From the NCBI GenBank assembly GCA_031761425.1, contig JARFXV010000305.1, positions 172,501 through 236,500 of the forward strand: a DNA stretch of 64,000 nt. The letters run 5' to 3'. Numbering within the stretch: the stretch's first letter is position 1; each line of letters begins with the position of its first letter. A program made the position numbers and the translations under genes. The notes beneath the pieces are model-generated. The model was given only the letters and a program-made list of their open reading frames with translations, made no database searches and was not told the origin of the DNA. Source of the DNA: Cosmopolites sordidus. Lineage: Eukaryota; Arthropoda; Insecta; Coleoptera; Curculionidae. Shown one piece after another: positions 10,081 through 21,489 of the stretch.

Positions 10081-10935
10081 CAAAAAATTTTTTGTGCTAA
10101 CCCATTAAAATATTAGAGAAAACCTACGGTGAATTAGTCATCAATCATTAAAAGTATGAAGAGAAGTGGTTGAAAACTTGTGTCGTTCCAGTCGACCTTC
10201 AACGTCTTCAACTTTTGAAAAGATCAACAAAGTAAATCAAGCGACTGAAGATCTGAAGAATCGGATCAGATCTCACGAATCCGCTTGTACCATTTTAGTT
10301 GATGCTATGTTCATAGAATGTATCAATGATAATGAAAAAATAGCTTTATAAATTTAACATGCTAACCACCCAACAAGTTTCGAAATTGCGCTTCCATAAC
10401 GAACCAAAATTGAAATAAGTATGCCAAAACTGCTCAAAAAGCAAAGTTCTGTGTCGTTGTCTCCTCAGAATTCCTCTAAAGAGCCAATAATAAGCAAATT
10501 CTCGGCTCCATGAAGTATTTGACAAAGAATGTTCATCAAAAAGGTCAGCTTGAAAAAAAATTGATGATTAAGTGTCATCCCACACATCGGTGCTTGGATA
10601 TGAACCTTTGACTAAAGACTCAAGGAATGTCATCGTTAAACTACATTACTTGCCAAATATGGCACCGTGTAATTTGTTTTGTTCTATAAACTCATATTTT
10701 CTGTTTGTGGAAGACATTTTATGCACATAGAAACCGTAAAATATAAAATTAGTGGAAGGAGCTGAAACATGTGGGAAAATACCTAGAAGAAGTTTCCCGA
10801 CGATTAAATTATCGCATGTATCGGATCAAACTGAACTTATTTTGAAGAGGAGAAAGAAAATTTTAATGACTAAACTATTTTATGTTTTAGTGAACATTCA
10901 ATATTTTTTGGGAAAATGCCCAACAGGGTTTTAAT
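10080..10935 (+). pseudogene. Mariner-type transposase, degenerate
   Basis: The C-terminal half is the clearest. LPNMAPCNLFCS-like codons at about 10655-10690 correspond to the third catalytic Asp block (PYSPDLAPCDFFLF), followed by FSVCGRHFMHIETVKY and KYLEEVSRRLNYRMYRIKLN in the place of the usual F.KWK.RW.KCI end. Upstream, 10166-10351 encodes CRSSRPSTSSTFEKINKVNQ, the GRPSTS linker between the two helix-turn-helix motifs. Catalytic residues one and two are not recognisable. Length and order fit a mariner of the SGRPSTS (SETMAR-like) group. Confidence 0.5.
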
Positions 10936-11394
10936 TGAATGTTAACGTACGGTAATAGCGAAATGTACGAAAATAATGAGTTAGCCGCATCACATGAAGT
11001 GAACTAGTTTGAACTAAGCTTGGTGTGTTTCATTAATACATTTCAGCAGCAAAGTTTTAATATTAATTATTTCACTAGATAGCACATGGGAAACAGGTGT
11101 CTTTGGAATGGGGTAGTATTTGCCTCTCAGAGGGAGAGAGGGAGGCCTACGGCAAGTGTATATCAGCTCTCTCTCCGATGCTGTTTAGTATCCATTATAC
11201 TGCTATGAAGTCGAGAGCACCACGTGTTTGCTTACGAAACGTTTGTCAAAAATAGTAAGTCCGTGTTTAAAACAACGATTCTTCAGGCGACAGCTTCGGA
11301 TGTTATGGTGAAATCGTATGTTATGATGAGATCCTCATCCGCTACACCACTGTCGGTTTATAAATGGAAATAAAGCCACGTCCACATTCTTCTT

Positions 11395-11840
11395 GGAGAG
11401 AGTATGGGAGATATGGGATCTTGCTTGCTCTGTTAGGTGAAAGGCTTCTGAATTGGAGATAAGAAAGATAACCGAAAACCGTATTTTGCATAAGAATTTG
11501 AGCTCTTACCCATATACATTGATGATTGTTCACAACTTGAATAAATGGAACTATCAACTACGCCTCACATTTCCTCAAAGAATGTTTAACATATTTAAAA
11601 AAAAACAGAAAAAGGGACGTCTTAACCATCAACATGACTGATGAAGCTCATTTCCAATATACAAAATACAAAACTGCTTTAAAAATCCGCGTAAATTGAG
11701 GGAGAGGCTACTACACAATCCAAAAACGCACTGTGGTGTGGTATTAGCACGTATCGAATTTTGAGGCCTTTTCTTATGAAGAAGAGTAAACCACAATAGC
11801 CGTTATTTCAACTCGCTACGTAACCATATCTGAGGGGAAG
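11395..11840 (+). pseudogene. IS630/Tc1-type transposase, degenerate
   Basis: The reading ENRILHKNLSSYPYTLMIVH, NLNKWNYQLRLTFPQRMFNI, and then (after frame changes) WCGISTYRILRPFSYEEE matches the middle of insect IS630-type transposases: RILHEDLKLHPYK..LVQ.L...D...R..F, then the first catalytic Asp block, then VTVWCG....IIGPFFFE. The first Asp is read as MTDEAHFQY near 11630-11660, so it survives. The C-terminal third is not found, and a LINE starts just downstream. The same superfamily occurs at 15486-16514 and 51400-52605. Confidence 0.55.
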
Positions 11841-12073
11841 AAGTTGGCAGCCTGCTCGTGGCCCTCCCTGCATGTATTGAGTTATCTTATCCTGATTTCT
11901 TAACGTAACTGATGCTAACATCCGACGTTATAAGAATGGAAACCAGAGATGATAGTGAACAAAATATCGGTTTTTTTAGAGACCCCTCGATATTGTATTT
12001 AGAAACAAATCTGAAAGTTTGCCTTATTAACATTGAAGGCATATCGCGTTCTAACATTGAATAGCTGGGGCGA

Positions 12074-12292
12074 TTGATGCAGCAAGAAAACGTGGATATA
12101 ATAGCCATCCAGGAAACTCATATTGCATCTGAAGAAAATTTATTGAGAATGGGAAAGGTCCCGGCCTATTTTTTAAGTGACGCAATATACAGTTATGTAC
12201 ACGGTATAGCAACCTATGGCAGAAATGGCATCACAAAAAATAACACATATACTTTGCGAGGAAAAAATCCACTTCCTTGCTGTGAAATTTGA
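12074..12292 (+). pseudogene. APE endonuclease fragment of the jockey-like LINE
   Basis: Seventy-two open codons include VDIIAIQETHIASEENLLRM, in which the Glu of QETH is a metal ligand of APE-type nucleases, and HGIATYGRNGI. The chain continues after a frameshift with TIVNIYKPPSSHWQ and YAGDFNSNQ (the conserved Asp/Asn pair) up to about 12425. The terminal SDH block is not recognisable. Confidence 0.65.
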
Positions 12293-13309
12293 CGATGTCA
12301 TGATATCACAATAGTGAACATCTATAAACCTCCAAGCTCTCACTGGCAAAACATCACTGAAAATACTCCCCCGCCTTCACTATATGCCGGCGACTTTAAC
12401 TCCAACCAAAGCTTTTGGGGTATGAACATGACGATGCTAATGGAATCATGCTAATCCAATCTGAGATAGGATGAGGACCAATAACTTACATCTACTTTAT
12501 TGTGCAAAAGATAAGGGATCTTTCAAACCAGCCAGATGGAGCAGGAAATGCACCCCAGTTCTGTCTGTAATATCTCAGGATAACAATAATTCATGCAAAA
12601 CGTCACATTCTGAAATATTCCTACACAGCCAGCCTGTGGTGATTATTTGTGGCATGCAACTCCAACTGGTAACATCGTTGCCCAAACGAAGATGGCATTT
12701 TTAGAGAGCCGACTAGGAATTATATACTAATGACCTGGACCATGTGATACAGTTCAAACCAACCTAACCTAAAGCCTATAAGCGTTTTGCTCGCATTGTT
12801 ATTGCTGCTGCCTGAAGAAATGGTCCCAGGGTGTATCGCCATGGATGGGATAACATCTGTAAGAAACTTTATGAAACTTTTATGAACTCAATCAAACACA
12901 AAACCATTTAGCGGCAACCAGGTTTTTACAGTAACCTGACAAGTAACGTAAGCAAAGATGGTATGATATAATCGAAAGGACTAGCTTTACTCACTCCAGC
13001 CGAAAACCCTGGCAACTCCTAGGTAACTTAGGAGCTGACACAACCACCAGCACTACCCAAACACTTATGATCCCAAAGGCCGTGGCGATTCGCTTAAAAT
13101 GAGTGTCTAAAATCAAAATTATGCAACAGTATTCCCCAAAACACAGGAAAGGAACTTCATAAAAAAAGTAAAAGGTCATCTCATCCGGAACTCTCTAAAC
13201 CCTTCACGGAGGTTGAAGTGGAAGATGTACTGAAAAAGTCAAAGCCTTGGAAAGCTGCAAGGTATGACTATATATATCCTGATTTCTTGAACTATGTGGG
13301 CCCGAAAGG

Positions 13310-13510
13310 ATGGCTAACGGCAATGCTTTACTAAATGCTGACCACATGCCATATCCCAAACTGCTTAAAACAACGAAAATAATGACTATTCTGAAACCTG
13401 ATAAGGACGGTAGCGAAGCGGCTCACTATAGGCCTACATCTTTATTAAACGTGGCTTACAAACTGATTGAGCGAATCAGCTTACTACCAATACAACTCGG
13501 CGTAGAATAA
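13310..13510 (+). pseudogene. RT finger fragment of the jockey-like LINE
   Basis: Sixty-six open codons carry KIMTILKPDKDGSEAAHYRP and SLLNVAYKLIERI, the RT motif 1-2 region (I..I.KPGKD......YRPISLL...YKL.ERI). Motif A (VDLAVAYDTVWH, 13630-13665) and motif C follow in other frames. Confidence 0.65.
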
Positions 13511-13813
13511 ATTACAAGAAAGCATCACGTTACATTGATGAAAAATCGAAGCTGTACGGAGCAGGTGATTGCCCTTAGCACACACATAGAAACTGGCTTC
13601 CAACGTAAGCTAAAAACTGTTGTAATGTTCGTTGACCTGGCGGTGGCCTATGATACCGTTTGGCACGAAGGTCTCCTGATGAAATTTATGCTCTAAACTG
13701 ACAAAGCTCCTTCTGGTTATTCTTGGGCGATAAAAAGAGTAGATGGCGTAAGGTCAACAATGGCCTGTCTCAAGACAATGTCCTAGAGCCGGTACTTTTT
13801 AGTCTCTATGTAG

Positions 13814-13861
13814 CGGATATTCCGATAACCCAGTCCTTTGACTGGGTCACCGGAATATCCG
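13814..13861. repeat. 48 bp two-tier hairpin inside the LINE RT
   Basis: Outer arms CGGATATTCCG (13814-13824) and CGGAATATCCG (13851-13861) pair perfectly. Inner arms ACCCAGTC (13828-13835) and GACTGGGT (13840-13847) also pair perfectly around a CTTT loop. It lies between the expected RT motifs B and C, where an intact element would have ordinary coding sequence. Confidence 0.6.
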
Positions 13862-14489
13862 GTCCAATAAGCGGATGATCTGGCGCTGGCTTATCAAGGA
13901 AATACCCTCGCAAGTTGTGAGATGGCACTACAGCCCGATCTCCAAATCCTAAAACATTACTTCCACAGATGGCAACACTCATTGAACCCCAGCAAAATAG
14001 AAATGTGCGCATTCCACTTAAACAACAATGAAGCTCACACTCACTTACAAGTAAGCGTCGCCGACAAACAAAACGACAAACAGCTGAAACACAAGAAGCA
14101 ACGTATAATACATATCTCGGAGTTACACTGGTTGCCCTTACCTATAAGCATTATCTAAGTAAAAGTGCTAAGAAAGTTGCCTCCAGACTCAATATAATCC
14201 AGAAATAAGCTGGCACAAATTGGGGCGCAAACGCTGACGTACTCTGAACTGCAACACTCTCATTTGTATAGTCAGCTGCTGAATACTGTTTACCGGTACG
14301 ACTTAATAACGCACACGTATCCCTTGTATACATACGACTGAATAGTGCTCTACAAATTATTCCGGCACATTGAGACCCACACCCTCTAATGGCTCTCAGT
14401 TTTAGACAATATCTTAAATAAGAAGGTAAGCAGCAGCAGTGAGTAGGGAATTTAGTAACTGTATTTAGTACATTTAGTAACATATCCAT

Positions 14490-15480
14490 GCTAATTCAAT
14501 ATCTTATTATTTTTTTATGTTAATAACAATTCTATTTACAAAAAAATAATGGAGTGAAGCTTCTTTAAAAAACGTACCTTTCTCGTGGATCACCATGTAT
14601 ATAAATAAAAACAAACGTTTATGTTCGTAGTTTATGGCAGGGTCGTTTATAAAAATATAATCCTTATTCAATTCTTAATATTCGTTCCAAGTAAACACTC
14701 TGTGTTTGATCTTGTCACCGACAAACGGTCCATTATTTCCGGCTCTGTGCTTTCTAACCCTCTGACTATTTGTCGATTTTTCTGAAATGTTGCACCCATT
14801 GAAAAACGATGAGACAAGCTCGGACCCACCGAAAACTGAATGTTTTTCTTATCGATAAGGTCCCATTCAAAACACAGCTGCAGTAGTGGGGTTGATTCCA
14901 TGAACAGTGTGCAACCGGTATCTATTTTAATGCCGTACGAATGTAGAGCCCCACGTGACTGCTTTATGTAGCGTCAATTGGCTGTCACAAATATGGTCTA
15001 TGTTATGTAAATTTCCATTTAGCCCGATCTGCGGTGGCGCACTTTTTCATAATACTATTCGGTTAGGTCGGCATTCGAATTGGTTTCCCGTAGGAAAGGA
15101 CGCTTTAGACAATGAGTCCGTTCTTGTGGTCAATTATACAATTTTCCCTCTTTCGAAAGGGCATATATACGTTGCTTCAAAATAATTATTTCTTTTATAT
15201 TCATTGTTTGTGAACCAACTATGCTTTGTTAATTCTATATCATGTTGATAAAAAATGTTTCAAAACTGGAATTTCTTTGTAGTGGCAATGCTACGACTCA
15301 GTGCCACTTATACTAGGGACTTGGAGACGGCGCAAGTATGGCCATGTTTGTCTAGAATGATTCGTTAGATGGCGTTCTGTGAAGTTTCACACACTTTTTA
15401 CAGTTATTTCTTGTTTGTAGCAATCTAGTTAAAAAACAAGTTTTGACATTTTCTAAAAATAGGTAAAATTAAAGTTCGAT
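14490..15480. other. Unassigned stretch with moderate GC
   Basis: The base composition of 14640-15180 is more balanced than most spacer in this window. Open frames (77 codons at 14668-14901 minus; 76 codons at 14955-15185 plus) carry no domain I recognise. I see no TIR, LTR or poly-A tail. It may be unique host DNA or an unfamiliar repeat. Confidence 0.4.
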
Positions 15481-15483
15481 CTA

Positions 15484-16516
15484 AAGGGTCTTTCAAATTG
15501 AGCGGTTTTTGTTTAATTCTTGAATAAAACACAGAATTTGCCTTGATTTCAAAAAACTTTTTATTGATAATTAAAGCATAGCGTATGACATTTAAACACG
15601 AAAGACAATATCTGTCAAATAACCACCTCTAGCAGCTCCAAAGGCGTCCACTCATTTGTCAAAATGTTGGATGACATTTTGATATAAACGTGGCTCTATT
15701 ACACCGATGACTACAATAATTTCATCTATTCAGGAATCGATTGTGGATTATTCTTATAGACCTCACGTGGCTTTCATGTAACCCCAAAGAAAATAGTCCA
15801 ACGGTATCAAATCACATGATCTTGGTGACCAATTAACATCACCGGTTCTTGTAATAACTCGTCCAAATTTTTTTTTTTCAATAAATAAATTGCTTCATTA
15901 GCAGAGTAAGGTGCAGCGCCTCCAGACCAATAGTATTTAATTCAGCCCACAAAAATCCAGTTATCGTCTCACGATATCGAACACCACTTATATTTACAGC
16001 TTCACTAACAGCATTCTGAAAAAAAATACGGCCCAATTACACCTCCTGAGCATAATGCACACCAAACAGTGACTCGTTTAGGATGTAAAGGTTTCTCATG
16101 AATTAATCGTGGATATTCCTCATCCCAAATGCGACAATTTTGCCTATTAACATATCCACCAATTTCAAAATGCGCTTCATCTGAAAAGATAATTTTTTGA
16201 GAAAAATCAACTGTTTGTTCTTTGATCCAATTGACAAATGTACGACGTTTTAGATAATCCAGTGGCTTTAGTTGTTGTGTTATTAAAACCTTATATGCCT
16301 TCAGCGTTAAATCCATTTGATTAATCGAATTTTTTTTTTAATTTGAATTTTCTTTTAATTTTTTAACAATTTTAATGCGTTGTTGTATTGTGAACGACAC
16401 CATTTTTATAAAGGTCATACATTACACTTCTGAAATGAGACTACACCTAGACAAATTCAAAACGCCATCTGTGTTTTATTCAAGAATAAAAAAAGTGTTC
16501 AATTTGAAAGACCCGT
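15484..16516 (-). mobile_element. IS630/Tc1-type transposon, internally deleted, with TIRs and TA target
   Basis: The left end GGGTCTTTCAAATTGAGCGG (from 15486) and the right end (reverse complement, from 16514) GGGTCTTTCAAATTGAACAC match at 17 of 20 positions, and the similarity runs on through CTTGAATAAAACACAGA. TA lies two bases outside each end (15482-15483 and 16517-16518), as expected for this superfamily. The body encodes a transposase on the minus strand. After a start region reading QQRIK at about 16385, the N-terminal half is missing and an AT-rich patch joins it to the catalytic half. A sister copy lies at about 51400-52605. Confidence 0.8.
16005..16316 (-). pseudogene. IS630-type transposase, catalytic-domain fragment
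   Basis: The 103 open codons contain ITQQLKPLDYLKRRTFVNWI, then KIIFSDEAHFEIGGYVNRQN (first catalytic Asp in FSDEAHF), CRIWDEEYPRLIHEKPLHPK and VTVWCALCSGGVIGPYFF. This is a textbook IS630-like insect transposase core. Downstream (lower coordinates) the second-Asp region and a WPPRSPDLTPLD-like block can be traced only in pieces near 15780-15830 (SCDLIPLDYFLWG). The N-terminal DNA-binding domain is deleted, so the element is non-autonomous. Confidence 0.75.
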
Positions 16517-16599
16517 TATTATATAAACCGGATTTTAATAGATTTAACACTGATAGATGTTAAAAAAAACAGTTAATGGTTGTATATCCATGTAAGATA

Positions 16600-17460
16600 A
16601 TCCACAAAAATCCACAATGTCATATAAAATTACCACCGACTGAAAGTACGCGAGGTTGCTGATATTGCAACCATCTCGATAGGTAATGTCTATTGCATTT
16701 TATATGATAGTTTGGAAACGAATAAGCTTTCTGCGTTCGTCAACAGTTCATTCGAACGTACACTTCTTAAGAGTGATAATTGTCTAGAGTGTTTTATTAG
16801 AGACGTATTTATTTAAAAGCGAATTTGCTTTGCGGGTTTCTTTCGAGAAACTTAAATTCAGCTTTACACGCCAGGAGTGAAACAGCAGTTTAAACAGTTG
16901 ATCGGACCGATGAAAGTTCGCTAAAGAGATCAAAAACTCTCGTGCTCTCGTGATGTGATAGACTATAGTGATGATTATAGACTACCTGGAAAAAAGCGAG
17001 GCGATCATCAGGAAGTATTATGCATTACTATTCGACCAAGTGAACCAGTTGTTCAAGCTAAAAATCTACATCTGATCAAAAAGAACCTGTTTTTTTTATC
17101 ACAGTAATGTGTCTGTATACACGTCTCGGCTTATTGCTGTCTCTATGACCAACACTTCGAAGTTTTTCCATATGCGTCGTGTTCGACGGATTTGGCTCCC
17201 AGCAATCACTTCGTCTTCTCAAACTAGCGGAAATCACTCGTTGGACGGAGATTCACTTCAAATGATGAAGTTAAAGCTGACACAACGGTTCTTTTTTACA
17301 AAATTGCACAATCGCATTGTACGAGGGTATTCAAAAGGTGGAATGTCCTTGGTCTACATTTATCGAATTGCAAGGCGACTACATTGAAAAATAAAAAAAA
17401 ACCTCCTCAAAATGCTTGTGTTTTCTTTATTAGGTGGAGAATTTCGGTGACCTTCGTACG
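16600..17460 (+). pseudogene. Mariner-type transposase, degenerate
   Basis: From 16625 the reading is RLKVREVADIATISIGNVYC with a damaged LSAFV block (helix-turn-helix 2: VREIAEDVGISIGSVH). Later comes DYLEKSEAIIRKYYALLFDQ (16975-17035), then a CVVFDGFGSQQSLRL/STDLAPSNHFVF block in two frames (17185-17215; third Asp), and finally GIQKVECPWSTFIELQGDYI (17330-17385), corresponding to the GI.KLE.RW.KCI.L.GDY.E end. The length fits a full mariner of about 0.85 kb of coding sequence minus the first 60 codons. Stops and shifts abound. Confidence 0.6.
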
Positions 17461-17621
17461 TGACATCTTTCAATGAACTAGAATGTTGAAAGTACGGTTA
17501 AAGAATGCAAAATGCGCCTCCTAAGTAGTTTTCCATGGTGTTGACGTGAAAAGCCACCTATAATAATATTGATTTGTATTTTTTTTTCATTAGACAGCTG
17601 TGTTCTGCAGTCTAATATAAT

Positions 17622-17939
<318 letters not shown>

Positions 17940-18523
17940 CAACTATAGACATTTGCTTAGTACTTCATGTGAAACGCAATCCCTGATGTCTTTATATTCA
18001 TCATCAGTTTAGCTTTTCTTTGTATATTTGTAACGTGTTTAACTTATTATGTTAGTGAATCTCCATAACATCACGTATAAAATTATGATAATTTTAAACT
18101 GCTATCACCTTTGAACTTCTTAGTCAGTCGATTTGATATTTTCTCTGTGGTTTAAAGATTGAGTAAAGAATATTTGGCGAAATTTTTAAACGTTTTGTAG
18201 CATTTTGACATACCTTCGATACATCTTAAAGTTTAACATATTTATCATTAATAATTATTAAAAATAAATAATATTTGGAGGTTTTAATTTAAATGTTATT
18301 AAAAGTTCCATGTTCGTAGTTTTAAAGATTTAAATCAAAAATGTTTTTGCGGAAATTTTAAAATCAAGGCATATTCACTCCTGAAAGCTATTTTTTTTTT
18401 CATATTGTTATTAATTTAAATCTAGATTACACAGGTTAACAAATTTAAACTTTTTCGATGTAACATTGATGGAAATAGATGTATATGATGTATGTTGTAG
18501 TCCTAAACCCGAAAATGATAAGC
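17940..18523. other. AT-rich sequence, nothing recognised
   Basis: There is no open frame over 60 codons and no motif. The sequence borders the TA array on the left and a precise mariner end on the right. Confidence 0.5.
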
Positions 18524-18525
18524 TA

Positions 18526-19754
18526 CCAGGAATGTCGGTAATTTCTTTCCGGTTTTTTCACTAAAGAAAACACGTTATTTACAATGGATAGTTAAAATGT
18601 ATTTATTCAAACTATTGGCCATTTGATTCTATACATTTTGCCCATCTCTCAGGCAATTTTCGGATGCCATTCCAAAAGAACAGTTTTTCCTTTGAGCTAA
18701 ACCATTCATCGAGCCATTTTTTAAATTCTTCAGATCTGGAGAGTACGGCGGGTGCGATAAAACTTCCCATCCAAGTGATTTCAACACTCCTTTGACTGGT
18801 TTTGCTGTATGAGACTGTTGTCATGCTGCAAAATCACCTTATCATATCTTTGAGGGTATTGTGAACGTTTTTCGATTAATGCACAGTTTAAATTGGTCAT
18901 TTGTTGTAGGTGTCGGTACTGAGCGATCAGTATTAATTGTTTCTCCTGGATTCAACAGTTCATATTATACAACACCAAACTGGTCCCACCAGACACAGAG
19001 CATGGTCTTGTAACTAAAGCGATTTGGTCTTGCAGTCGATGGGCCGGCTTCGCCAGGTGATAACCATGATTTTTTTCGCTTTGGATTTTCGAAATAAATC
19101 TTTTTTTCATATCCGTTACTATTCGATGCAGAAATGACTTCCCTTCATACCTTTAAAGCAGCATTTCACTGACGATTTTTCGATTTTCTAACTGCCTGTC
19201 ATTCAATTCATGTGGCACCCATCTTCCCATGCTTTGGATTTTTCCCATCGCTTGTAATCGTTCACAAATTGCGACTCGGCTCACATTCAACGTTTCTGCC
19301 AATTGTTTTTGAGTTTGTGTTGGGTCTTCATCTAATAACTCCTGCAATTCCGCATCTTCAAACGTTTTGAACGTTGAAATCACCACATTTGAATTGTCGA
19401 AACCACGTTTCACATGTTCTTATTGTTGGAGCATGCTACCATAAGTCTCTACCATCAAACGATGACTTTCGGCGGCTTTTTTCTTTTGATGAAACAAGAA
19501 AAGTGATGCGTGCCGCAAATGTTCGTTTTCAGGCACAAAACCCGACATTTTCAAAAATCTATATTTTTTAAATCTATTTCTAATATTATATAAATCTATA
19601 AGGCTGCTATTTTGGCGGAACTTAACTTGTGTAGTTTTGAGGTTAATGTCAGTAGAATAAAATGACATATATATCAAATCATAACATTGCATACTTATGG
19701 CCAATGAAATTTGTTACAAACTAACAACCGGAAATTAATTACCGACACACCTGG
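18526..19754 (-). mobile_element. Mariner (irritans-type), full length 1.23 kb, TIRs and TA duplication
   Basis: The left end CCAGGAATGTCGGTAATTTC (18526) and the right end, read inwards from 19754, CCAGGTGTGTCGGTAATTAA match at 16 of 20 positions and both continue into TTTCCGGTT. TA flanks both ends (18524-18525 and 19755-19756). The transposase reads from SGFVPENEHLRHASLFLFHQ (about 19545) through ELQELLDEDPTQTQKQLAET (19340) to WARCIESNGQ-like codons at 18612. This is an almost complete but dead copy. Confidence 0.88.
18612..19545 (-). pseudogene. Mariner transposase of the 18.5-19.8 kb element
   Basis: The order is an N-terminal FVPENEHLRHASLFLFHQKK helix, then helix-turn-helix 2 ELLDEDPTQTQKQLAETLNV and RWVPHELNDRQLENR, then CVWWDQFGVV (19000 region), then VLSRSEEF/HPPYSPDL-like codons, and EVKKWLDEWFSSKEKLFFW with LPERWAKCIESNGQ at the end. 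The first catalytic Asp region reads GYEKKIYFENPKRKKSW where the family has GDEKW, so the Asp is replaced by Tyr. Together with several frameshifts this rules out activity. The family acts by cut-and-paste at TA sites. Confidence 0.8.
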
Positions 19755-19769
19755 TAATTACTGTAACAC

Positions 19770-19925
19770 GTACAGTTTTTTTGTTATAGGGTGTGGATGA
19801 TGAGGAAAAAAAAGGAGATGACATATTTTTACAATCTAATATTTATTTAATATAAATATGTAGAACGTGTTAAATCAATGCAAAGACATTGCTGAGGATT
19901 ATGCGAATAAAAATTATTTTACATG
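19770..19925. other. Spacer
   Basis: This is AT-rich sequence between the mariner right end and the next coding relic, with nothing recognised in it. Confidence 0.4.
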
Positions 19926-19929
19926 AGAT

Positions 19930-20650
19930 GTCATAGAGCGACAAAAACATTCACTTTTTCCTCGTGTCCTGTAGCATTATCTCATTTTAAAAACCAGCAG
20001 TAGTTGCCCAACATAGATGGGTTCTAGCGTCTCTGGTATCTTGCTTTCGTTCTGTTCTGTTCTGATGTTCTTGTGGAATTTATCTCCTTGTTCATCGCTT
20101 AGTACACCCAAATTTTCCGGAAAAAATCCAAATGGGAGATGTAAAAAATGCATTTTTTAGGACATGCGATACTTTGGTATTTCATAGGCTTTCAATCTAT
20201 GAAGTTTTTATAATTTTCATCTTTGTCTTGAAAACGAAAATCACGGTTTACCACCTTAGGAGGAATTACCTCCTTAGTTGAGGTCCAAGAAATATGCCTT
20301 CTTTTAGTTTTGCGTCACTTAATTGAGAAAATATTTCTTTTAGGAACTTGGAACTATTACCTTCTTTGCCCGTAGCTGTGACAAAGTTTTTAATTAGTCC
20401 AAGCTTAATATGACGAGGCGGAAAAAACATCTTTTTTTGAGTTAACAAGGAGAGCAGATTTAATGTTTGAAGTACCAAGTTCAAAAGAAGTCCTAATAGG
20501 CAAATCTTTCGTAGTGTAATGTTCTTTTGTATCCCTACTGTACCATATACACAAAAACACCAAAACTTTGTACCACAGTACCTTTTACCTTTATACTCCA
20601 AAGTCAGATGCAAATAATTCCAATGATCCCATGATATAAATGACAACCCG
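19930..20650 (-). pseudogene. Fragment of an uncharacterised, widely repeated insect protein
   Basis: The minus strand reads HIKLGLIKNFVTATGKEGNS, KFLKEIFSQLSDAKLKEGIF and LGPQ in one open frame (20266-20646), with LTLEYKGKRYCGTKFWCFCV upstream. After a shift it reads HLPFGFFPENLGVLSDEQGD, KFHKNIRTEQ and (lower down) a YVGQLLLVFKM block. I remember a protein type repeated in many insects and other invertebrates with the pattern PPLHIKLGLMK.FVKA...LSDAKLKEG.FVGPQI...HFLHSHLDFFPENLG..SDE.GERFHQDI...YCW.LKR. This is clearly a degraded member. Its function and TE class are unknown to me; multi-copy status suggests it rides on a transposon. Confidence 0.6.
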
Positions 20651-20659
20651 GTACTTGAA

Positions 20660-21480
20660 AATGGGACGTGCTAGACTATTTTTGTCAAAAAGTGTTTTAA
20701 TAACTACCTAAATGAAACGCAAAAAGAGCATTCTCATTAATGTTACAAAAATCATAGCGACTTGTGTTATAGATGAAATTGTTCTTTCTTTATCAATTAT
20801 ATATTATATTCTAGTATTATCTTCTATGTTATTCTAGCATTATTTTCTATGTTCTGTAAAGTAAAATATTTACGAATTTATGATTTTTAGTACATTTGAG
20901 ACATATTGAGATATATTGAGACTCATGAATTTGTTTTCCTAATTTTTTTTTGCTAAAGAATATTCAAAAAGGATTTACGTTATCACCATGTTAATTCTAA
21001 ACAAATCGATATCGTCAATAGACGAAGTTCCGAAAGTGTCCGCTTCCCGTTTGATTCTTTCCGTTCATAGAAAATAAATCTTCAAATATTTGTTGGTGTT
21101 AAATGCAAAACTACTGAAATAGGAATTCTATGAATTCATTTTGTAATTTTTGTATTTACCATGACAGTATTATGTAATGATATAATTATATTAAGTCCTC
21201 TTACCTTTGATACAAAAAAATTATAACAAGTAGTTTCACTACTAAATTATAATTATTTCTAACTCTGCGAGGCATGGGCCGAATTAAATGATCCTTGCAT
21301 TTTTTTGGCATGGTATCTTAAAGGCGTTTTACACATGCTCTAATTTCGTTTGATGTTGCTAGTGGCCTGATAATCACTTAAAAGTTCGACTAATGTCCCA
21401 TATATATTCTATAGGCAATAAATATGGATATTTTGCCAGTAAGTTTAAAGGCCAGACTTTTAAAAACTGCATTGTTTAAC
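20660..21480. other. AT-rich sequence, nothing recognised
   Basis: I see no motif beyond simple AT-rich sequence. Between 20800 and 20860 a short ATTCTAGTATTATCTTCTATG unit is roughly duplicated. Confidence 0.4.
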
Positions 21481-21489
21481 CGATTTTAT

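Larger units (their letters stand above)
11985..14480 (+). mobile_element. Jockey/BS-like LINE, about 2.5 kb, heavily decayed
   Basis: Endonuclease: LKVCLINIEGISRSNIE, DIIAIQETHIASEENL, a VHGIATYGRNGI block, NIYKPPSSHWQN and YAGDFNSNQSFWG (12000-12430). A linker with a WHFRE-type end precedes the RT at about 13200-14150: TIMTILKPDKDGSEAAHYRP, VMFVDLAVAYDTVWHEGLL (motif A), a lost motif B, and ADDLALAYQGN (motif C, 13875-13905). The C-terminal region has SAAEYC, VRLNNAHVSLV and LNSALQII. This is the usual insect arrangement for jockey-group LINEs that hit 'RNA-directed DNA polymerase from mobile element jockey/transposon BS'. Dozens of stops and shifts make it clearly dead. Confidence 0.75.

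Noticed and set aside
12765..12780. CCAACCTAACCTAAA as insect telomere (TTAGG)n repeat
   Set aside because: Only two imperfect units are present; chance is enough.
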